This document shows, one piece after another, positions 1-6,391 of a stretch of DNA of 22,175 nucleotides (position 1 is its first letter; the number at the start of each line of letters is the position of its first letter). The translations under genes were made by a program, and so were the position numbers. Below the pieces are notes generated by a model. It was not told the origin of the DNA. It saw only the letters and a list, made by a program, of their open reading frames with translations, and made no database searches. The stretch covers positions 1 to 22,175 of the forward strand of contig PWEU01000343.1 of the NCBI GenBank assembly GCA_003554005.1, written 5' to 3'. Source of the DNA: Nitriliruptoraceae bacterium. GTDB lineage: Bacteria; Actinomycetota; Nitriliruptoria; Nitriliruptorales; Nitriliruptoraceae.

Positions 1-1
1 C

Positions 2-1066
2 GAGGTCGAGGCCCAGGACGCCACCAGCGACGAGCAGGACACTGCGGCTGCTGTGGCCGAAGGCGAGGAGGCCGAGGACGGCGCCGAGGTGGCGGTGGAA
101 CCGGTGCGCCACGTCGTGGCCACGGTGGCACCCGTGGCTGACCTGGTGGCGCAGGTGGGCGGCGACCGGGTGGCGGTGGACACCTTCGTCCCTGCCGGCG
201 CCGACGCCCACACCTACGAGCCCCGCCCGTCGGACGTGATCACGCTGGCCGGTGCGGACGCCTACCTCGGTGTCGGGCTGGACCTCAACGGCGGTGTCCT
301 GCGCATGGCCGAGGAGCACCTGTCGTCGGGTTCGCCGCTCGTCCTGCTCGGTGAGAGCGCGCTCGGGGACGAGGACATCGTCTTCGACCACACCCACGAC
401 CACGGTCACTCCCACGGCGACGATAACCACGGTCACTCCCACGGCGACGATGACCACGGTCACTCCCACGGCGACGATGACCACGGTCACTCCCACGGCG
501 ACGACGGCGACGGGCTCGGCCCCAACCCGCACGTGTGGACCTCGCTCGCCAACGCCCGCCGCCTGATCGGCGGCATCACCGCCGCGCTGACCGAGCTCGA
601 TCCCGATGGCGCCTCGGCCTACGCGGCGAACGCCGACGGCTTCCTCGACGAGCTCGATGATCTGGACGCTGCCGTCCGGGAGGCGGTCGACACCATCCCG
701 ATCGACCACCGCACCCTGGTCACCTACCACGATGCCTGGACCTACTTCGCCCGGGACTACGACCTCGACTACGCCACCGCCGTCCAGCCGGCCGACTTCT
801 CCGACCCCTCGGCCTCGGAGGTCCGGGCCGTGATCGACCTGGTCCGTGAGTTGCAGGTCCCGGCGGTGTTCGGCAGCCAGGAGTTCCCGACGCCCGTCCT
901 GGAGGCGATCGCGGAGGAGACCGGCGCGCGCTACGTCGACGACCTGTCCGACGATGTGCTCCCGGGCGAGCCGGGGGCCCCCGAGCACCCCTACCTGGAG
1001 TTGATGCGGCGCAACGCCCGCGCGATCGTCGACGGGCTCGGCGGAGACCCGAGCGGGCTCGGGTGA
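2..1066 (+). CDS. Zn/Mn ABC transporter substrate-binding lipoprotein (ZnuA/TroA family), 5' truncated
   Basis: The frame is open to the left edge, so the start, signal peptide and lipobox lie outside the window. The visible part begins with an acidic linker, then a cluster A-I metal-binding fold. Counting from the GTG codon at 53, likely metal ligands are His53 (DAHTYEP), His160 (NPHVW), His226 (TYHDAW) and an Asp near 296-297 (YVDDLSDD). This is the three-His plus acid pattern of ZnuA/TroA proteins. Between the first two ligands is a His/Asp loop (about residues 112-154) made of four HGHSHGDD-type repeats, as in many ZnuA proteins, where it is thought to gather zinc. The protein would sit on the outer face of the membrane and hand metal to an ABC permease, whose genes are not in view. 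Zinc is more likely than manganese because of the His loop. The gene converges on the next gene with only 7 nt between them. Confidence 0.9.
   Translation, partial: EVEAQDATSDEQDTAAAVAEGEEAEDGAEVAVEPVRHVVATVAPVADLVAQVGGDRVAVDTFVPAGADAHTYEPRPSDVITLAGADAYLGVGLDLNGGVLRMAEEHLSSGSPLVLLGESALGDEDIVFDHTHDHGHSHGDDNHGHSHGDDDHGHSHGDDDHGHSHGDDGDGLGPNPHVWTSLANARRLIGGITAALTELDPDGASAYAANADGFLDELDDLDAAVREAVDTIPIDHRTLVTYHDAWTYFARDYDLDYATAVQPADFSDPSASEVRAVIDLVRELQVPAVFGSQEFPTPVLEAIAEETGARYVDDLSDDVLPGEPGAPEHPYLELMRRNARAIVDGLGGDPSGLG
398..505 (+). repeat. Four 27-bp in-frame tandem repeats encoding the His-rich loop
   Basis: Units begin at 398, 425, 452 and 479. They are nearly identical: the second starts AAC instead of GAC, and the last ends GAC instead of GAT. 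Each encodes D/N-H-G-H-S-H-G-D-D. The near identity at synonymous sites indicates recent expansion by slippage or unequal exchange, and the copy number may vary between strains without breaking the frame. Confidence 0.95.
1047..1064. terminator. Hairpin across the end of the znuA-like gene
   Basis: ACCCGAG-CGGG-CTCGGGT is a perfect 7-bp stem with a 4-nt loop, ending on the first base of the stop codon. It lies just before the convergent stop of the minus-strand gene at 1074, so it could end transcription from either side. There is no T tract, so the terminator role is inferred from position and GC-rich form. Confidence 0.4.
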
Positions 1067-1073
1067 CCCAGGG

Positions 1074-1697
1074 TCAGTCCGGTTCCGGGCCCCAGAGGTC
1101 CTCGGCCTCGGCGGCCTGGCGCTGCTGCCACCAGTAGGCGCCGGCCCCACCGGTTCCGAGTAGCAGGAGCACCCAGCGCAACCACCCGCCGCCGTCCTCG
1201 TCCTCCTCGGGCTCGGGCACCGTGATCCGCTCCGCCCGCGCGAGGACCTTGGCGAGTGCCTCGGCCTGAGCCTGCAGGTCGCGCTCGCGTGCCTTGGCGG
1301 CGCGACGTCGGCTGAGGACGTAGACCGTGGCCCCGACGGCCGCGGCCGCCCCCCCGACCTTGATCGCGGACGAGCGCAACCGGTCGGTGAGGTCCGCGGG
1401 GTCCGGGATGCGGGCCTGGAGGGCGGCCAAGTCCCGCTCCATGCTCGCCCGCAGCGTCACCGCCTTCTCCTGGGCGTCCTCCACCGAGGTAGCAGGGCCC
1501 CCACGGCGTTCGTCGACCGCCTGCGAGACCTCCTTGCCGACCTCATCGACGGTCTGCTTGGCCCGATCGACCTCGCCCTTGACCTTCTCCACGCGCTCCT
1601 CGGCCATCGTCTTGAGTTCGGCCACCTTCTCCTCGGCCTGCGCCTTGGCGGATCGACGGTCGCTGCCGGACCCGGTCGTCTGGTCTGCGGTGCTCAT
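1074..1697 (-). CDS. Coiled-coil membrane protein of unknown function (DUF3618-like)
   Basis: 207 aa. The ATG at 1697-1695 is preceded by an AGGTGG-type ribosome site and overlaps the stop of the upstream gene as ATGA, so the two are translationally coupled. The frame stays open further upstream, but that part only shadows the preceding gene. The N-terminal 80 residues are charged and heptad-like (KAQAEEKVAELKTMAEERV), probably a coiled coil. A segment around ERDLAALQARI followed by a helix (AIKVGGAAAAVGATVYVL) resembles actinobacterial DUF3618 proteins. A second hydrophobic stretch (WVLLLLGTGGAGAYWW) lies near the C-terminus, after an acidic loop. Two membrane segments are likely. The function is unknown. 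The partner is a holin-X-like protein, and genes of these two kinds are commonly neighbours in actinobacteria, which suggests an envelope-associated role. Confidence 0.7.
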   Translation of the reverse strand: MSTADQTTGSGSDRRSAKAQAEEKVAELKTMAEERVEKVKGEVDRAKQTVDEVGKEVSQAVDERRGGPATSVEDAQEKAVTLRASMERDLAALQARIPDPADLTDRLRSSAIKVGGAAAAVGATVYVLSRRRAAKARERDLQAQAEALAKVLARAERITVPEPEEDEDGGGWLRWVLLLLGTGGAGAYWWQQRQAAEAEDLWGPEPD

Positions 1698-2119
1698 CGG
1701 CCCACCTGCTCGCTCGCCCACGTCTTCGTCTTCCCGACCTCTGCCAGGGTCTGCTCGGGCTTCGCGGGACGCTTGAAGTAGCGCACCGCCACGAGCATCA
1801 GGATGACGCTGACGAGGGTGTAGATCAGCGTCACGATCAGCCACGCGAGCCATGGCTCGACGACCAGCATCAGCGCGTAGGCGCCGGTCACGCCGACGAA
1901 AGCCAGGATGAACAGCCCCAGTACGGCTCCGGCGACGACGAGGCCGAGAGCGATCGCCTTCTCCGTCGCGATGCGCTGGACCTCGAGCTTGCCGAGCTCC
2001 AGTTCCGTCTTGATCAGGCCCTGTCCGTTGGCCAGCAACGACGCGATCACCTCGGAGGTGGCACGTGCGTCGGTCGCCCCGGCGCCGTCGGGCCCGCCGG
2101 TGGGCGGGGTGGTTGGCAC
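1694..2119 (-). CDS. Holin-X family (phage holin superfamily III-like) membrane protein
   Basis: 141 aa. The GTG start at 2119-2117 is set by a strong AGGAG site 7 nt upstream; the longer open frame before it lacks such a site. The N-terminal 20 residues are Pro/Gly-rich. Then comes an amphipathic helix typical of the family (IASLLANGQGLIKTELELGK, about residues 25-44) and two hydrophobic hairpin segments (about 56-86 and 90-113). A basic, soluble tail follows. This matches the putative actinobacterial holin-X family (Pfam PF07332). Despite the name, these are chromosomal genes in most actinobacteria and no lytic role is established. No other phage gene is near, so a prophage origin is unlikely. 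The product is probably a small membrane or envelope protein working with the coupled downstream gene. Confidence 0.8.
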   Translation of the reverse strand: MPTTPPTGGPDGAGATDARATSEVIASLLANGQGLIKTELELGKLEVQRIATEKAIALGLVVAGAVLGLFILAFVGVTGAYALMLVVEPWLAWLIVTLIYTLVSVILMLVAVRYFKRPAKPEQTLAEVGKTKTWASEQVGR

Positions 2120-2177
2120 GATGTCGCTCCTCGCAGGCTGGGCACGGTCGCGGCAGCGGACCGCGACCTCACCCCCA

Positions 2178-2183
2178 ACCCTA
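2178..2183 (-). promoter_or_regulatory. Possible -10 element of the holin-X operon
   Basis: On the minus strand this reads TAGGGT, a TANNNT -10 hexamer about 59 nt before the GTG at 2119. No convincing -35 is seen. It resembles -10-like hexamers before several other genes in the window, which is the main support. Confidence 0.35.
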
Positions 2184-2305
2184 ACGGCGTCGCCGGTCCG
2201 ATGGCGGCCGGCCGATCGGTCCCGAGCCTGCGGGCCGGTAGGCACCTGGGCACGCGGCGGCGTCCCGAGCCGACCTCGGACGCTGCTCGCGGGCGATCGG
2301 TGAGG

Positions 2306-2332
2306 CTGGCACCCGTCGTCCGCGAGTGCCAG
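2306..2332. promoter_or_regulatory. CIRCE operator (HrcA binding site)
   Basis: CTGGCACCC, nine bases, then GAGTGCCAG. The arms match as an inverted repeat at 8 of 9 positions and fit the consensus (TTAGCACTC-N9-GAGTGCTAA), especially its actinobacterial form CTGGCACTC-N9-GAGTGCCAG. The site lies 128 nt before hrcA and ends 5 nt before a -10-like hexamer, so bound HrcA would block that promoter. By known biology this gives heat-inducible autorepression of hrcA-dnaJ. Confidence 0.93.
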
Positions 2333-2337
2333 CGCGG

Positions 2338-2343
2338 TACCCT
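2338..2343 (+). promoter_or_regulatory. Likely -10 element of the hrcA operon
   Basis: TACCCT placed 5 nt after the CIRCE right arm. The operator would cover the -35 region, as expected for repression. No good TTGACA match is found 16-18 nt upstream, so confidence is moderate. The leader to the hrcA start would be about 110 nt. Confidence 0.5.
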
Positions 2344-2459
2344 CTGGAAGCGCCCGAGGCGTCCCGCCCCTGCCCGGCCCGGCCCTACCCCGTCCCGTCC
2401 CGGCGCCGGTCCGACGCCGTCGGGATCCCCAGCCGCCACCGACCCGGAGGAGGTGCCCG

Positions 2460-3638
2460 ATGGCCAGCCTGTCCGACCCGGCCGCGCGGACCGCCGCGAG
2501 GGTGGCCGCCGACGGCGCCGACGCCGTCCACCTCGAGGTCGCGGTCCCCGCCGACGCCGCCCGTGTCGCGGTCGAGGCCGTGGCGGATGCCGACCGTGGA
2601 GCTCCCGGCGACGAGGAGCCTCTCGACGAACGCAAGCGCACGATCCTGCGGGCGATCGTGAGCGAGTACGTGTCCAGGGGCGAGCCCGTCGGGTCGAAGC
2701 GGGTCGTCGAGGTGGCACGGCTCGAGGTCTCGGCGGCGACGGTGCGCAACGAGATGTCGGCGCTGGAGTCCCTCGGCTACATCGCGCAGCCCCACACCTC
2801 CGCCGGGCGGGTGCCGACCGACAAGGGCTACCGCCGGTTCGTCGACGATCTGAGTGCCGACCCTGCCCTCGACGGGGCGCGACGCGAGCTCGTGCAGGAA
2901 CTGCTCGGCACCGCCTCCGACGTCGAGGACCTGCTCGCGCGGACCTCCTCGGTGCTGAGCCAGCTGACCCGGTTGGTGTCGCTGGTGATCGCACCCGCGG
3001 TGGACGCCGCCCGGCTCAAGCTGTGCGAGCTCGTGGGGCTCAGCCCCGGCTCGGCCCTGCTGCTGCTGGTCGCGGACACCGGACGCGTGGAGAAACGCTC
3101 CGTCGAGCTGCCGGCGGAGACCACCGAGCACGATCTCGACCGGGTCCGCATCGTGCTGTCGGAGCAGGTCCGCGGTCGCCGGCTCGGGGACGTGCACACC
3201 ACGATCTCCCGCCTGGCGGAGGACGCCCCCAGCGAGCTGCGCGAGGTGCTCAGGGCCGTCGCCGAGGCCACCGCACGCGAGCTGGCCGACGACACCGTGC
3301 ACCACGTGTTCGTGGGCGGGCAGGCGTCGTTGGCCGGTGACGAGGCCTTCGAGCGCGAGCACCTGTCCCGGGTGTTGCAGCTGCTCGAGGAGCGCGCCAC
3401 CCTTGCACGGCTGCTCGCCGAGGCCACCGCCGACGACCGACCCACGGTGCGGATCGGTGAGGAGAACGAGGTGGAGGACCTGCGCGCTGCCTCGCTGGTC
3501 GCCCAGCGCTACCAGCTGGTGACCGCGGGTTCGCTCGGCGTCCTCGGCCCGACCCGCATGGACTACGCCACCGTGCTCGCGACCGTGCGGGCCGTCGCCG
3601 ACCAGTTGCAGGCGACCCTGACCGACCTGTCCCGCTGA
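2460..3638 (+). CDS. hrcA: Heat-inducible transcription repressor HrcA
   Basis: 392 aa. HrcA represses class I heat-shock genes by binding CIRCE and is kept active by GroEL. A winged-helix domain begins near residue 58 (ERKRTILRAIVSEYV) and includes the recognition region SAATVRNEMSALE and the conserved TSAGRVPTDKGYR wing. The GAF-like and dimerisation regions follow, and the family-typical GPTRMDYATV segment lies near the C-terminus. The ATG start has a GGAGGAGG site just upstream, which decides it. It gives a 57-residue alanine- and acid-rich extension before the HTH that most HrcA proteins lack. An in-frame GTG near 2580 would shorten this but has a poorly spaced ribosome site. The gene lies downstream of its own operator and is followed by dnaJ, the usual actinobacterial hrcA-dnaJ2 order. 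No groEL is in view. Confidence 0.96.
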   Translation: MASLSDPAARTAARVAADGADAVHLEVAVPADAARVAVEAVADADRGAPGDEEPLDERKRTILRAIVSEYVSRGEPVGSKRVVEVARLEVSAATVRNEMSALESLGYIAQPHTSAGRVPTDKGYRRFVDDLSADPALDGARRELVQELLGTASDVEDLLARTSSVLSQLTRLVSLVIAPAVDAARLKLCELVGLSPGSALLLLVADTGRVEKRSVELPAETTEHDLDRVRIVLSEQVRGRRLGDVHTTISRLAEDAPSELREVLRAVAEATARELADDTVHHVFVGGQASLAGDEAFEREHLSRVLQLLEERATLARLLAEATADDRPTVRIGEENEVEDLRAASLVAQRYQLVTAGSLGVLGPTRMDYATVLATVRAVADQLQATLTDLSR

Positions 3639-3716
3639 CCTGGCCCGCTGACCGCACCGCCGCTCCAGCGGGAGCGGAACCGAATGACCATCCCCCGTCA
3701 CCCCCTGTGAGGCACC

Positions 3717-4850
3717 GTGTCGGATCTGTACGAGCTGCTGGACATCCCCCGCGATGCCGCTGAGGACGAGGTCAAGCGCGCCTACCGGCGCAAGGCCCGC
3801 GAGCACCACCCCGATGCGGGCGGTGACGAGGAGGCCTTCAAGGCCGTGACGCACGCCTACCAGGTGCTCTCCGACCCTCAGAAGCGCGCCCGTTACGACC
3901 GCTTCGGGGACGAGGGGACCACCAACGGTCGCGCCAGCGGCGATCCCTTCGGTTTCGGTGGCGCCGGGTTCGGCGGCATCGACGACGTGATCGACGCCTT
4001 CTTCGGCCAGTCGGCGGGGTTCCGCGGAGCTGGCGGCGGTCGCCGCGCCCGCCGCGAGCAACCGGGTCGCGACGTGCTGGTCGTCGTCGAGCTCACGCTG
4101 GAGGAGGTCGTGACCGGGGTGAGCCGCGAGGTCGAGGTGGACGTCCCGCGTGCCTGCGACACCTGCGACGGCAGCGGCTCGGCCGGAGGTGGCGGACCGA
4201 GCAGCTGTGGGACCTGCGGCGGGGCCGGGCAGGTCCAGCGCGTGGTCCGGACCGCCTTCGGCCAGCTGGCCACCGCGGCGCCCTGCGGGGCGTGTCAGGG
4301 GACGGGCCGCACCGTGTCGGACCCGTGCAGTGACTGCGCGGGGGAGGGGCGGCGGCCGACGAAACGGACGCTACGGGTGGACGTCCCGGCGGGCCTCGAG
4401 GACGGGGACCGCATCCCGGTGCGCGGCGAAGGCGAGGCCGGCCGCAACGGTGCACCGGCCGGGGACCTGTACGTGCAGGTCCGGGTCGCCGCCCACGAGC
4501 TGTTCGAGCGCGACGGTCGGGACCTGGCCGCGGAGGTCAGCGTCCCGGTGACCCAGGCGGCGCTCGGCGGCAGCCTCACCGTCCCGACGGTGGACGGCGA
4601 GGACGTCGAGGTGCCCGTGCCCGCCGGGACCCAGCCCGGTGACGTGCTGAGCGTCAAGCGGGCCGGTCTGCCGGTCCGGGGCGGCGGTCGTCGCGGGGAT
4701 CTGCACCTCCTCGTCCGCGTCGAGGTGCCGACCGGCCTGGACGCCGAGCAGCGCCGTCTCCTCGAGCAGCTCGCCGAGGCCAGGGGCGATGACCTGTCGT
4801 CGCGGTCCGGTGGGCGGTTCTCCCGGCTGCGCGACGCGTTCCAGCGCTGA
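3717..4850 (+). CDS. dnaJ: Co-chaperone DnaJ (Hsp40)
   Basis: 377 aa, full-length type I J-protein. It stimulates DnaK ATPase and presents unfolded clients. The J domain spans residues 1-65 with the HPD motif at 31-33. A Gly/Phe-rich region follows (about 68-110). The zinc-binding domain has four CxxC pairs (C147/C150, C164/C167, C190/C193, C204/C207), all intact. The two-part C-terminal substrate-binding domain runs to about 360. The GTG start lies 78 nt after hrcA with a close GAGG site, and the product begins MSDLYELLDIP as expected. Linkage to hrcA and CIRCE, with no dnaK or grpE here, makes this the DnaJ2 type of actinobacteria, under HrcA control. rsmE follows 19 nt later. Confidence 0.96.
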   Translation: MSDLYELLDIPRDAAEDEVKRAYRRKAREHHPDAGGDEEAFKAVTHAYQVLSDPQKRARYDRFGDEGTTNGRASGDPFGFGGAGFGGIDDVIDAFFGQSAGFRGAGGGRRARREQPGRDVLVVVELTLEEVVTGVSREVEVDVPRACDTCDGSGSAGGGGPSSCGTCGGAGQVQRVVRTAFGQLATAAPCGACQGTGRTVSDPCSDCAGEGRRPTKRTLRVDVPAGLEDGDRIPVRGEGEAGRNGAPAGDLYVQVRVAAHELFERDGRDLAAEVSVPVTQAALGGSLTVPTVDGEDVEVPVPAGTQPGDVLSVKRAGLPVRGGGRRGDLHLLVRVEVPTGLDAEQRRLLEQLAEARGDDLSSRSGGRFSRLRDAFQR

Positions 4851-4869
4851 GCCCGCACGAGCGAGCCCG

Positions 4870-5601
4870 GTGAGCCTGACACCCTTCGTCCACCTCGACG
4901 TCGACCTGGACGTGGCCGCCGGCGGCGAGCGGATCGACCTGTCGCCTGCCGACCGTCACCACCTCGCCACGGTGCTGCGGCTCGGGTCCGGTGCACCCGT
5001 GGAGGTGGCTGACGGGCGCGGGGGCAGCGCGCCTGCCGCGCTCATCGACGGGGCGATCGAGCTGGCGGGACCCGTCAGCTGGCTCCCCCATCCCCGCCCC
5101 CAGCTGGTCCTGGCCCAGGCGCTGCCGAAGGGCCGCAAGCTGGACGAGGTGCTGCGGCAGGCCTGCGAGCTCGGCGTCGACGAGGTACGGGTCCTCGACA
5201 CCGCCCGGTCGGTGGTCCGGCTGGATGCCGGCAAGCTCGACCGCGTCCGCAGGCGATGGGAGGCGGTGGTGCGCTCGGCCTGCGAGCAGGCTCGTCGTCC
5301 GCATCGGCCGTCGGTCCTCGGGCCCCTGGCGCTCGAGCGTCTCGGACGGGACGACGAGGTGCTCCTCGTCGCGCATCCCGGCGCCCCGGGGTTGCCCACC
5401 GTGGCCGAGGCCGTGACGGGGGCCGAACGCCTCGTGCTGGCCGTCGGGCCGGAGGGCGGCTTCACCGACGAGGAGGTGGCCGACGCGGTCGCTGCCGGGG
5501 CGCTGGCGGTGGGGCTCGGACCCTCGGTGCTCAGGACCGAGCACGCCGGGGCAGCGGGGCTCGCAGTGCTGGCCGCCGGCATCGGTCGCTGGGGCTCGTG
5601 A
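4870..5601 (+). CDS. rsmE: 16S rRNA (uracil-1498-N3)-methyltransferase RsmE
   Basis: 243 aa. SPOUT-class enzyme that methylates N3 of U1498 in 16S rRNA with S-adenosylmethionine. A PUA-like N-terminal domain (about 1-75, with DRHHLATVLRLGSG) is followed by the knot domain. Family motifs are KGRKLDEVLRQACELGV (87-103), SACEQARR (136-143), the SAM-loop VGPEGGFTDEE (192-202) and LGPSVLRTEHAG (216-227). Length is normal. The GTG start at 4870 was chosen because the product then begins just before the PUA domain. The frame is open further back into dnaJ, but that part has no family similarity. The ribosome site is weak, so translation may rely on coupling with dnaJ. The hrcA-dnaJ-rsmE order is common in Gram-positive bacteria. 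Confidence 0.94.
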   Translation: MSLTPFVHLDVDLDVAAGGERIDLSPADRHHLATVLRLGSGAPVEVADGRGGSAPAALIDGAIELAGPVSWLPHPRPQLVLAQALPKGRKLDEVLRQACELGVDEVRVLDTARSVVRLDAGKLDRVRRRWEAVVRSACEQARRPHRPSVLGPLALERLGRDDEVLLVAHPGAPGLPTVAEAVTGAERLVLAVGPEGGFTDEEVADAVAAGALAVGLGPSVLRTEHAGAAGLAVLAAGIGRWGS

Positions 5602-5661
5602 CCCTTCGCGTCCGCCCGGGGGCGGAGGGCAAGGATGCTTCGCACGGCAAGGTGGGGGCGG

Positions 5662-5667
5662 TAACGT
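5662..5667 (+). promoter_or_regulatory. Likely -10 element of bldD
   Basis: TAACGT, about 68 nt before the bldD ATG. No clear -35 is visible. It supports separate transcription of bldD from the rsmE operon, whose stop is 60 nt upstream. Confidence 0.4.
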
Positions 5668-5673
5668 GCGCAT

Positions 5674-5687
5674 GGGACTTAGGTCCC
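5674..5687. promoter_or_regulatory. Inverted repeat at the predicted bldD transcription start
   Basis: GGGAC-TTAG-GTCCC sits 6 nt after the -10 candidate, where a transcription start would fall. A 5-bp-arm inverted repeat here could be an operator or the first hairpin of the leader. It does not match the published Streptomyces BldD box well, so autoregulation cannot be claimed. Confidence 0.3.
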
Positions 5688-5734
5688 GACGAGATCCCGA
5701 CCATGACGGCTGCGATTCCCAGTGCGGAGACCAG

Positions 5735-6211
5735 ATGACCGCGGAGAACCGTGAGTACGCCGAACTGCTCGGCGACCGCTTGCGGCGTGTCCGTCAGCAG
5801 CAGGGCCTGTCCCTCCACGAGGGGGAAGCCAACAGCGGGGGCACCCTGAAGGCCTCGGTCGTCGGGGCCTACGAGCGGGGTGAACGCTCGGTGTCCATCA
5901 CCCGCCTGCAGCGGCTCGCGGAGTTCTACCGCGTCCCGGTCTCCGAGCTCCTGCCGGCCGAGGACCGCCTGCTCGGCGGCCTGGCCGACCGGGGACCGGA
6001 CCTGGTCATCGACCTGGTCGCCCTGGAGCGCGAGCGGGAGTTCGAGCCGGCGATCCGGCGCTACGCCGAAGCCATCCAGGCCCGTCGCGGCGACTACAAC
6101 GGCCGCGTGCTCACGGTGCGCCACGCCGACCTCGAGCTGCTGGCCGCGGTGCTCGACGCCTCGCCCGAGGAGCTGCGTAGCCGACTGGCCGCGGTGGGCG
6201 TGGTGCGCTGA
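5735..6211 (+). CDS. bldD: BldD-type c-di-GMP-responsive transcriptional regulator
   Basis: 158 aa. In Streptomyces, BldD is the master repressor of development; it dimerises when a cyclic-di-GMP tetramer bridges its C-terminal domains. The N-terminal domain is a Cro/C1-type HTH (YAELLGDRLRRVRQQQGLSL, then VVGAYERGERSVSITRLQRL, ending FYRVPVSELLP), very close to Streptomyces BldD. The C-terminal domain keeps RYAEAIQARRGDYNGRVL and the ligand motif RxD-X8-RxxD exactly (RGD, eight residues, RHAD). The ATG at 5735 follows a GGAGA site and gives the N-terminus expected of BldD. Longer in-frame starts at 5666 and 5672 lie at the promoter and are rejected. The gene stands alone between rsmE and phoH, and a hairpin follows. 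In Streptomyces bldD lies elsewhere, so this position is unusual. Its targets here are unknown. Confidence 0.93.
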   Translation: MTAENREYAELLGDRLRRVRQQQGLSLHEGEANSGGTLKASVVGAYERGERSVSITRLQRLAEFYRVPVSELLPAEDRLLGGLADRGPDLVIDLVALEREREFEPAIRRYAEAIQARRGDYNGRVLTVRHADLELLAAVLDASPEELRSRLAAVGVVR

Positions 6212-6215
6212 GGCG

Positions 6216-6231
6216 CCGGGGCAGGCCCCGG
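6216..6231 (+). terminator. Hairpin after bldD
   Basis: CCGGGG-CAGG-CCCCGG starts 5 nt after the bldD stop. It has a 6-bp all-GC stem and no T tract. It sits directly before the next promoter-like element, consistent with termination between units. Confidence 0.45.
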
Positions 6232-6235
6232 GAGC

Positions 6236-6241
6236 TACCCT
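6236..6241 (+). promoter_or_regulatory. Likely -10 element of the phoH operon
   Basis: TACCCT, identical to the hexamer before hrcA, 151 nt before the phoH start. No recognisable -35. The resulting leader of roughly 145 nt contains a triple direct repeat and a C9 tract. Confidence 0.42.
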
Positions 6242-6290
6242 GAGAGCCCGCAGTTCGCGCGTCCGGCCGCCGTACGAAACCCGGCCCCCA

Positions 6291-6320
6291 GGGCTCGACG
6301 GGGCTCGACGGGGCTCGACC
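6291..6320 (+). repeat. Three 10-bp direct repeats in the phoH leader
   Basis: GGGCTCGACG occurs at 6291, 6301 and 6311, the last copy ending in C. The copies are exactly contiguous. They lie in the predicted untranslated leader of phoH, with no sign of coding in any frame. The function is unknown; it may be slippage product or a repeated binding site. Confidence 0.9.
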
Positions 6321-6373
6321 TCGCGAGCGGACGCGGCCGCACGCACCACCACACCCGTACCTGGCCCCGCGCC

Positions 6374-6391
6374 GAGGAGTCACCCCCCCCC
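6374..6391 (+). promoter_or_regulatory. phoH ribosome site followed by a C9 tract
   Basis: GAGGAG at 6374-6379 is separated from the GTG start at 6392 by 12 nt, nine of which are an uninterrupted run of C (6383-6391). The spacing is longer than optimal, and a homopolymer of this length is slippage-prone, so its length would directly set the spacing. Confidence 0.6.

Larger units (their letters stand above)
2120..2459. other. Divergent intergenic control region
   Basis: 340 nt between the minus-strand holin-X gene and hrcA. It holds the minus-strand -10 candidate, the CIRCE operator, a plus-strand -10 candidate just after it, then a C-rich stretch with a small CCGAC/GTCGG hairpin (2411-2423) and the hrcA ribosome site. 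No ORF here looks coding: the open frames lack ribosome sites and have proline/arginine-rich shadow composition. Confidence 0.7.

Noticed and set aside
1694..2119. Evidence of a prophage from the holin-like gene
   Set aside because: No other phage genes, integrase or att-like repeats are seen; holin-X proteins are ordinary chromosomal proteins in actinobacteria.
2201..3340. Arg/Pro-rich plus-strand open frame overlapping hrcA in another frame
   Set aside because: The composition is typical of frame-shifted GC-rich coding DNA, and it overlaps the CIRCE operator and hrcA.
2385..4061. A 558-codon minus-strand open frame opposite hrcA and dnaJ
   Set aside because: It is a shadow of two well-identified genes and has no domain similarity or suitable ribosome site.
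5602..5734. A BldD box for autoregulation before bldD
   Set aside because: No segment matches the Streptomyces BldD consensus well. Only a short GGGAC/GTCCC repeat is present, which is listed as an unassigned site.
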